Shown here: piece after piece, positions 61,401 through 64,000 of the stretch
Layout of the letters: every line of letters begins with the position of its first letter
How positions within the stretch are numbered: the first letter of the stretch is position 1
Source of the DNA: JAJDXW01 sp965223775
Lineage (GTDB): Bacteria; Pseudomonadota; Gammaproteobacteria; HK1
Assembly: GCA_965223775.1 (NCBI GenBank)
Contig: OZ245021.1
Location: 1,612,001 to 1,676,000 of the forward strand
Direction of reading: 5' to 3'
DNA length: 64,000 bases
The notes under the pieces: generated by a model
Database searches by the model: none
The model's input: the letters and a program-made list of their open reading frames with translations, nothing else
What the model was told of the DNA's origin: nothing
Program-made: the position numbers and the translations under genes

Positions 61401-61973
61401 GATGTCCGGCGGGCGCTCGCGCAGCACGTCGCGGTTCTCGATCAGGTGATCCGCGGTCATGTGCGTCCGGGGCGAGGCACCGGTCTCCCCCACGTACAGT
61501 CCCGCGGTCACCTTGCCCCGGAGCACCTCCGTGCGGTTGGTGATCCCGGCAATCCGCCGCGCCTGATCCGAAGCGAGCGCGTTCATGGGATAGATGAAGA
61601 TGGCCTTGACGCCGGAGGTCCCGGACCGCTCGCGGCAGTGATCGAGCACCGGATAGAGGAAGCACTCCGTCTTGCCGGAGCCCGTTCCCGTCGCGATGAC
61701 GGTGGATTGGCCTCGCGCCAGCCGATCGAAGGCGGTGCGCTGGTGCCGGTACGGGGTGAAGCCGAGCGGCGTCTCGGGGAACGGCTCCCCACCTTCCGAG
61801 GCGCGTTGGAACGGCAGCTCGACGGAGAGATACGGACCCTTGAGCAGGTTGTCGGTGTCGGCGAGGAAGTCGTCGACCACGCCTGACAGCGCGGGGTTCG
61901 ACGGCCCGAAGCCGGTGGCAAGAAAGTCCTGAATGGCGGCGGCAACCTCGGCGGCGAGCGTAGAGGGAATCAT
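55464..61973 (-). CDS. giant DEAD/DEAH helicase with DUF1998 and Vsr-like nuclease tail
   Basis: A 2169-residue protein, the largest here. Superfamily 2 helicase motifs are ATGTGSGKTE (94-103), DELH (226-229), TSAT (261-264) and QRTGRAGRR (near 1112). Zinc-ribbon cysteines occur near 538, 600-618, 640 and 1480-1500. DUF1998 lies near 1630-1705 (LYDTVPGGTGYLKQ; CECN...GCYRCVYAYRR). A C-terminal segment near 1808-1860 (RPDFVIRP, AVFMDGFEYHREK, KRWALVRAGYLVWSLTW) resembles Vsr-type endonucleases. Length and DUF1998 content recall Druantia DruE and DISARM proteins. It probably acts on invading DNA. Confidence 0.88.
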   Translation of the reverse strand: MIPSTLAAEVAAAIQDFLATGFGPSNPALSGVVDDFLADTDNLLKGPYLSVELPFQRASEGGEPFPETPLGFTPYRHQRTAFDRLARGQSTVIATGTGSGKTECFLYPVLDHCRERSGTSGVKAIFIYPMNALASDQARRIAGITNRTEVLRGKVTAGLYVGETGASPRTHMTADHLIENRDVLRERPPDILLTNYKMLDLLLTRPVDFPLWRHNASGGLRYLVVDELHTFDGAQGTDLACLIRRLRARLQASDGLVCIGTSATIGGAGDHPAILDYASSVFHQQFSSDAVVGEVRQRIDEFLENTIISSHLVAQPQLAERMDPTRYTSSEDYIRSQHDVFLGEAPAGEFESLEWRLALGRKLREHATFVNLLRVLDGSRPTPVGVVLDRLQRSLPVSGIQEAELCLHALCALVSAARQREGTEPDAPDRPLLNVKLHVWVRELRRMVCSLYEEREDSALSTPDVPPSGNGVDRGTDQRGSSGSAHERPAEAAVALERAATGDAPPEGRDGRASGPAHRIRYADDLGPDEDSIHLPLIQCRECHVTGWGCVKHAAEHRVGQDLRVFYNRFFLRDVDVNYLFPLAPDEPPPQNVRGRESKVCGRCGYLLSTRDGDACPGCGHDRLTRVFRPDAVVSRRRGKRMQRELSRDCQYCGAREALIILGARASSLLSTALAQLFASRHNDDHKVIAFSDNVQDAAHRGSFFAARTWRNGIRSAIAQVVAKHEGIALGDLPDRVIEWWGRPDVNPSAFDEKRFISEFIAPDRLWLRDFEALRTNGTLPAGSNLLSLVERRVRWDALGELTFGAAIGRTLERTRAAAVGVDREALERASGKALLRIREEFGELSGIDDLTALNLLLGILRRMKDRGAVASPMFDSYLRSGGNPFAIRDLALQDFGPRSSLPVFPAPVAERDGVEALFGSRRSWYETWTEKVLTPVHLLAARRDAAEVLLVLMNALCDEGLVTRLPARNTKVWALDPALLHVTTDTAVMRCENSSRTLVVPAAEADLWHGVPCLDLAAQDRYVKGDPGRPTWAGRLYGQAEIRRIVSAEHTALVSRSDRDRLQERFAAQDVKPWEPNLLSATPTLELGVDIGDLSTVVMCSVPPAPVNYLQRTGRAGRRDGNALTLTVAAGRPHDLYYYADPMAMLGSGVEPPGIFLNAPAVLERQLTAFCLDCWVAGGVEENAIPRAIRTVLNDVERRNVQGFPYPFFDYIAENGDDLLARYFDAFESRPDANDGLDEASRQHLRKFLHGADPEDSLRLRILKRLEEVAGDRRSLRNDADTLGRRIRALEQGPSDDETAALIKNLADERRAFQGLLKTINERETFGFLTDEGLLPNYAFPEQGVTLKSVIFTRRQAEESESESEERDTIVYDYLRPAAAALGEFAPQNEFYAGGRRVAIRRIDTRVSPIERWRLCPSCPYCENIEAGDRHSACPRCGDPLWGDAGQCRDMLRLRLVHAATQDRFSRIMDERDDREPLFYTRQLVADFDPESVSRAYATPDAEQPFGFEYVQSATFREMNFGRLDEQESPTAFAGEYMPRKGFSLCRRCGGVQDDRGEIQHTHTCNASGNQSIADCLYLYREFKSEAVRMLIPAAGSMNAEERTSSFIAALELGLRRRFAGAVDHLRVTTCKFPTAESAAGIEFLMLYDTVPGGTGYLKQMMNDPDNVLRIFRMARDALVQCECNEDPLKDGCYRCVYAYRRSHEMASTSRNTALAVLNSMLEQAEELRQVDGGLRSVKVNPVLDSELEARFIEALRRIDVDAKPVRVQEEIVGGKPGYVLTTAGLTYYVEAQAEMGESDGVVVASRPDFVIRPARPSADQPPIAVFMDGFEYHREKTGEDSAKRWALVRAGYLVWSLTWHDLDAVLGSGSDALDVLGEDDGRMAKLQRTLDIRWETGPIRARLSGPSLELLVRYLQKPGTGAWKRAVFTHLLGLFDSANMRNAELKREFADAVAGALPPMLSDAFAALPDETAHAGRGGWRNTLPPHTQVFMALPLAAVEPPDPDRMMVALHLDDAAPAENRDYRREWNGVLQLHNLLQFLPNGWWTTASGVERDLYPELPIVEPVAEAPDLGAWAEAISLADPKVHPTMEELAAKGIPPPEVGFELAGPEGEVVAEAELAWETERGAVLLAPEAQQPFAEAGWRTFPADASDLTEAILAWWAEGRP

Positions 61974-62402
61974 GGATGGGACCGACGGTCGGCGATCGAC
62001 GCTGTCGCCGTCAATGTCGCGCTATCAGTGCCGACTGGCATCCCCACCGGCCACGCTTCCTCCACTCTGGGCTGGATTCACCGCCATGTTACCGATCTGC
62101 GTGGCGCCCCGAACGCCCGCGACCTCCATGCTGGGAAGACTCCTTACTCCCGGGCACCATCACGCGAACTCAGCTCATCCGCTCTCCACCGTGCCGCTCA
62201 CGATGTCCAGCAAGAACAGGCAGCCGCGTCGCTCGAACGGGTGCGGGAAATGCTCTTCGTTCGGGTTTCGGCCGCTTGTCGCAACAGACCCGAGATCGGA
62301 TCGCGGCAGGCGGAATGCGTGCGACACTTCGCGCATGGACCGGCATGGCAATGTTGGCGAGTTCGCGGTATATGATTTGACATACCCGAGGCGGATGCCC
62401 TC
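61974..62402. other. divergent promoter region of the defence island
   Basis: About 430 nt between the two divergent operons. No gene was recognised. It should hold both promoters. Toward the right operon, TGGCAA, a 17-bp gap and TATATG just upstream of 62380 are a possible weak promoter. Confidence 0.4.
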
Positions 62403-63509
62403 GTGAGCGTTGACGATTCCCTTGTCGAAGGAACCCGATCGGGCTCTGCCCCGGGCCCGACGGACCGGACCCGTCCAGAGTACTCACGAACGCAGGTCGG
62501 CGCGGCGGGTTCCACACTGATCGATCCCTCGAGCTCCCTGAACGACCTGCGTCACGCTCGCGAGATCGTCAACAACTGGCGAGCCGCCCACAGCCTGCCG
62601 CTCGACCGCGTACGGATGGAGCTTGAGGAGCGGGTTACGTCGCTCGGCGAGGAAGCGCTCGTCGCGCAGCGTCTCAAGCGGTTGTCGTCCATCGACGCGA
62701 AGCTCAGGCGGTTCTGCAGCATGAACCTCGCCCGAATGCAGGATGTAGGAGGATGCCGTGCCGTGCTCCCATCGGTGGATGACGTGCGACGCGTCGCACG
62801 CGGCTACGCGGACCGCCCGTCCCGGCATCGCGTGGCCCACATGGACGACTACCTGACCAGCCCCAGAGCGAGCGGCTATCGCGGCATCCACCTGGTGAGT
62901 CGCTTTCAGCCCCGCGACGAAGGTGAGGCGGTCTACGCGGGGATGCGGATCGAGATCCAGCTCCGCTCCCGCCTCCAACATGCGTGGGCGGCCGCTGTCG
63001 AAACCGTGGGCACGTTCTCCGGCCAGGCGCTCAAGTCCAGCGAAGGGGACGAAGGCTGGTTGCGGTTCTTCGCATTGATGGGTTCGGAGATCGCGGTCAG
63101 CGAGGGGTGTCATCTCGTTCCGGATACCGCGGACAGCAGAGATCTCCTCCGCCGTGACCTCGCGGCCGCCACCGCCGCTCTCGACGCGGTCGCGCGACTG
63201 GAAAGGTACCGCCAGGCCCTGAAGGTCCTGGAGGGCCACGTGCGCAACGGCCGGCCGGAATACTTCCACATCGTCACGGAGTCGTGGCCCGACGGGACGG
63301 CCCGAGTCCGCTGGAACGAGTATGCTAGCGACGAGCGTGAGGAAGCCATCCGCGCGTTCGAGGAGGTCGAAGCGGCCATCGAGCACTTTCCGGGCGCCGA
63401 GACGGTGCTCGTCCGGGTCGCCTCGGTGGACGCCCTGCGCAGCGCCTACCCGAGCTACTTCGCGGATACGAGGGCATTCGTCGCCGAGCTCGAAAGGGCA
63501 ATCGCATGA
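62403..63509 (+). CDS. RelA/SpoT-domain protein (small alarmone synthetase type)
   Basis: A 368-residue protein with a RelA/SpoT nucleotide pyrophosphokinase domain at about residues 60-230. Motifs include RMQDVGGCRAVLPSVDDVRR, the nucleotide-binding DDYLTSPRASGYRGIHLV and the active-site IEIQLRSRLQHAWAAAVE. No HD hydrolase or TGS domain is present, so it would only make the product. The C-terminal 140 residues are helical and unfamiliar. It may be a toxic synthetase like ToxSAS/CapRel. It starts at GTG 62403, divergent from the helicase operon, and its stop lies next to the TIR gene. Confidence 0.88.
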   Translation: MSVDDSLVEGTRSGSAPGPTDRTRPEYSRTQVGAAGSTLIDPSSSLNDLRHAREIVNNWRAAHSLPLDRVRMELEERVTSLGEEALVAQRLKRLSSIDAKLRRFCSMNLARMQDVGGCRAVLPSVDDVRRVARGYADRPSRHRVAHMDDYLTSPRASGYRGIHLVSRFQPRDEGEAVYAGMRIEIQLRSRLQHAWAAAVETVGTFSGQALKSSEGDEGWLRFFALMGSEIAVSEGCHLVPDTADSRDLLRRDLAAATAALDAVARLERYRQALKVLEGHVRNGRPEYFHIVTESWPDGTARVRWNEYASDEREEAIRAFEEVEAAIEHFPGAETVLVRVASVDALRSAYPSYFADTRAFVAELERAIA

Positions 63510-63583
63510 GCGGTCCGCCGGATACAATCCCCGACCGTGATCGCCTCCTTGGAGGAACCCGGCCAGCCCAGGGGCGAGCAGCC

Positions 63584-63994
63584 ATGAAGGTCTTCGTGAG
63601 CCATTCCCACGCCGATGCGGAATTGGCGAAGCAGCTCTCGAAGGCGCTCCGGAATGAGGGACTGGAAGTTTGGGATCCCGACCTCAATCTCCTTCCCGGC
63701 GAAAACTGGGCGGCCGAGGTGGCCCGCGCGCTGGAGAAGTCCGATGCGATGGTGGTCCTGCTGACGCCGGACGCGATCAGCTCGCCGCGGGTGAGGCGCG
63801 AGATGTCGTACGCCTTGGGCGCAAAGCGTTACAGCAACCGTTTGATTCCCGTCGCGGTCGGTGACTGTGAGAGCATTCCCGCGCACGGCATTCCCTGGAT
63901 CGTCCGGCAGTTGCCTTGGGTCGAACTGGAGGATTGGGGACAGCTCCCGAGCGGAATCGAGCGAATTGCGGATGCAATCCGCAGCCATCCCTGA
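63584..63994 (+). CDS. TIR-domain protein (probable NAD-processing effector)
   Basis: A 136-residue TIR domain. It begins MKVFVSHSHADAELAKQLSK and shows ALRNEGLEVWDPDLNLLPGE, the S-D-A-M-V-V-L-L-T-P strand, and VRREMSYALGA with the candidate catalytic glutamate (Glu73). Bacterial TIRs cleave NAD or make cyclic ADP-ribose signals in phage defence. The start at 63584 fits the TIR fold; an in-frame ATG at 63506 would overlap the RelA/SpoT gene stop and add 26 residues of no recognised domain. The gene ends 6 nt from the window edge, so more of the system may lie outside. Confidence 0.88.
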   Translation: MKVFVSHSHADAELAKQLSKALRNEGLEVWDPDLNLLPGENWAAEVARALEKSDAMVVLLTPDAISSPRVRREMSYALGAKRYSNRLIPVAVGDCESIPAHGIPWIVRQLPWVELEDWGQLPSGIERIADAIRSHP

Positions 63995-64000
63995 GTGTCC

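Noticed and set aside
53341..61973. Calling the helicase pair Druantia or DISARM by name
   Set aside because: DUF1998 and size recall them, but no DruA-D, DruH, DrmC or methyltransferase gene is seen in the window, so only similarity is claimed.
1..64000. tRNA or rRNA genes
   Set aside because: No stretch was recognised as a tRNA cloverleaf or rRNA by eye; a covariance-model search was not possible, so a missed tRNA remains possible.

Overview
The window is GC-rich DNA (visibly about 65-70% G+C over most of its length) with dense bacterial genes. A gammaproteobacterium is the best guess. The support is a divergent trxA/rhlB pair, an lptM-lysA pair, a proteobacterial-style TRAP operon and spermidine/putrescine-type ABC operon, and Shine-Dalgarno-led starts with many ATGA/GTGA stop-start overlaps. 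No rRNA, tRNA or CRISPR array was seen.

Layout. 0-8 kb: the tail of a LysR regulator, a higBA toxin-antitoxin pair, and a minus-strand run of small-molecule enzymes (glutathione transferase, class III CoA-transferase, Rieske protein, PaiB-like FMN protein, transsulfuration PLP enzyme, VOC protein), then a LacI remnant. 8-14 kb: an EamA exporter, a cyclase-family hydrolase, a GAF protein and a TRAP dicarboxylate-type transporter (dctMQ, dctP) in visibly less GC-biased DNA, probably one acquired catabolic cassette. 14-19 kb: a complete ABC importer operon (ATPase, binding protein, two permeases). 19-28.6 kb: a TauD/TfdA dioxygenase, a hydantoinase/dihydropyrimidinase, a TSUP permease, a CobW GTPase, a flavin monooxygenase coupled to a D-amino-acid-type aminotransferase, an HpaB stub and a CitE-like lyase.

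28.6-39.6 kb is an accessory strip rich in broken genes: two scars of one metallo-beta-lactamase-fold gene flanking a Uma2 nuclease gene, an IS110 remnant, a SoxR tail found on the minus strand, a MORN fragment, a RelBE-like module, a Na/Pi transporter, a DDE transposase, an AAA/DUF4143 ATPase and a vapBC pair whose toxin is truncated. 39.6-53 kb returns to ordinary metabolism and housekeeping: GMC oxidoreductase, RidA, class III nucleotide cyclase, enoyl-CoA hydratase, nitroreductase, D-aminoacylase-like amidohydrolase, trxA, rhlB, esterase, and an operon lptM-lysA-(ThiI/MnmA-like PP-loop protein)-(TusA-like protein).

53.3-64 kb is the most striking part. A minus-strand operon encodes a 2169-residue DEAD/DUF1998 helicase with zinc ribbons and a Vsr-like nuclease tail, translationally coupled to a UvrD helicase that carries a RelE-like N-terminal domain. 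Divergent from it, a (p)ppGpp-synthetase-like RelA/SpoT protein is followed by a TIR-domain protein at the right edge. This looks like an anti-phage defence island, and the gene combination does not match a system I can name with certainty.

A further notable feature is a short mobile repeat of about 220-240 bp with terminal inverted repeats, present in two copies (19.1 and 41.3 kb), each with a second nested inverted repeat.
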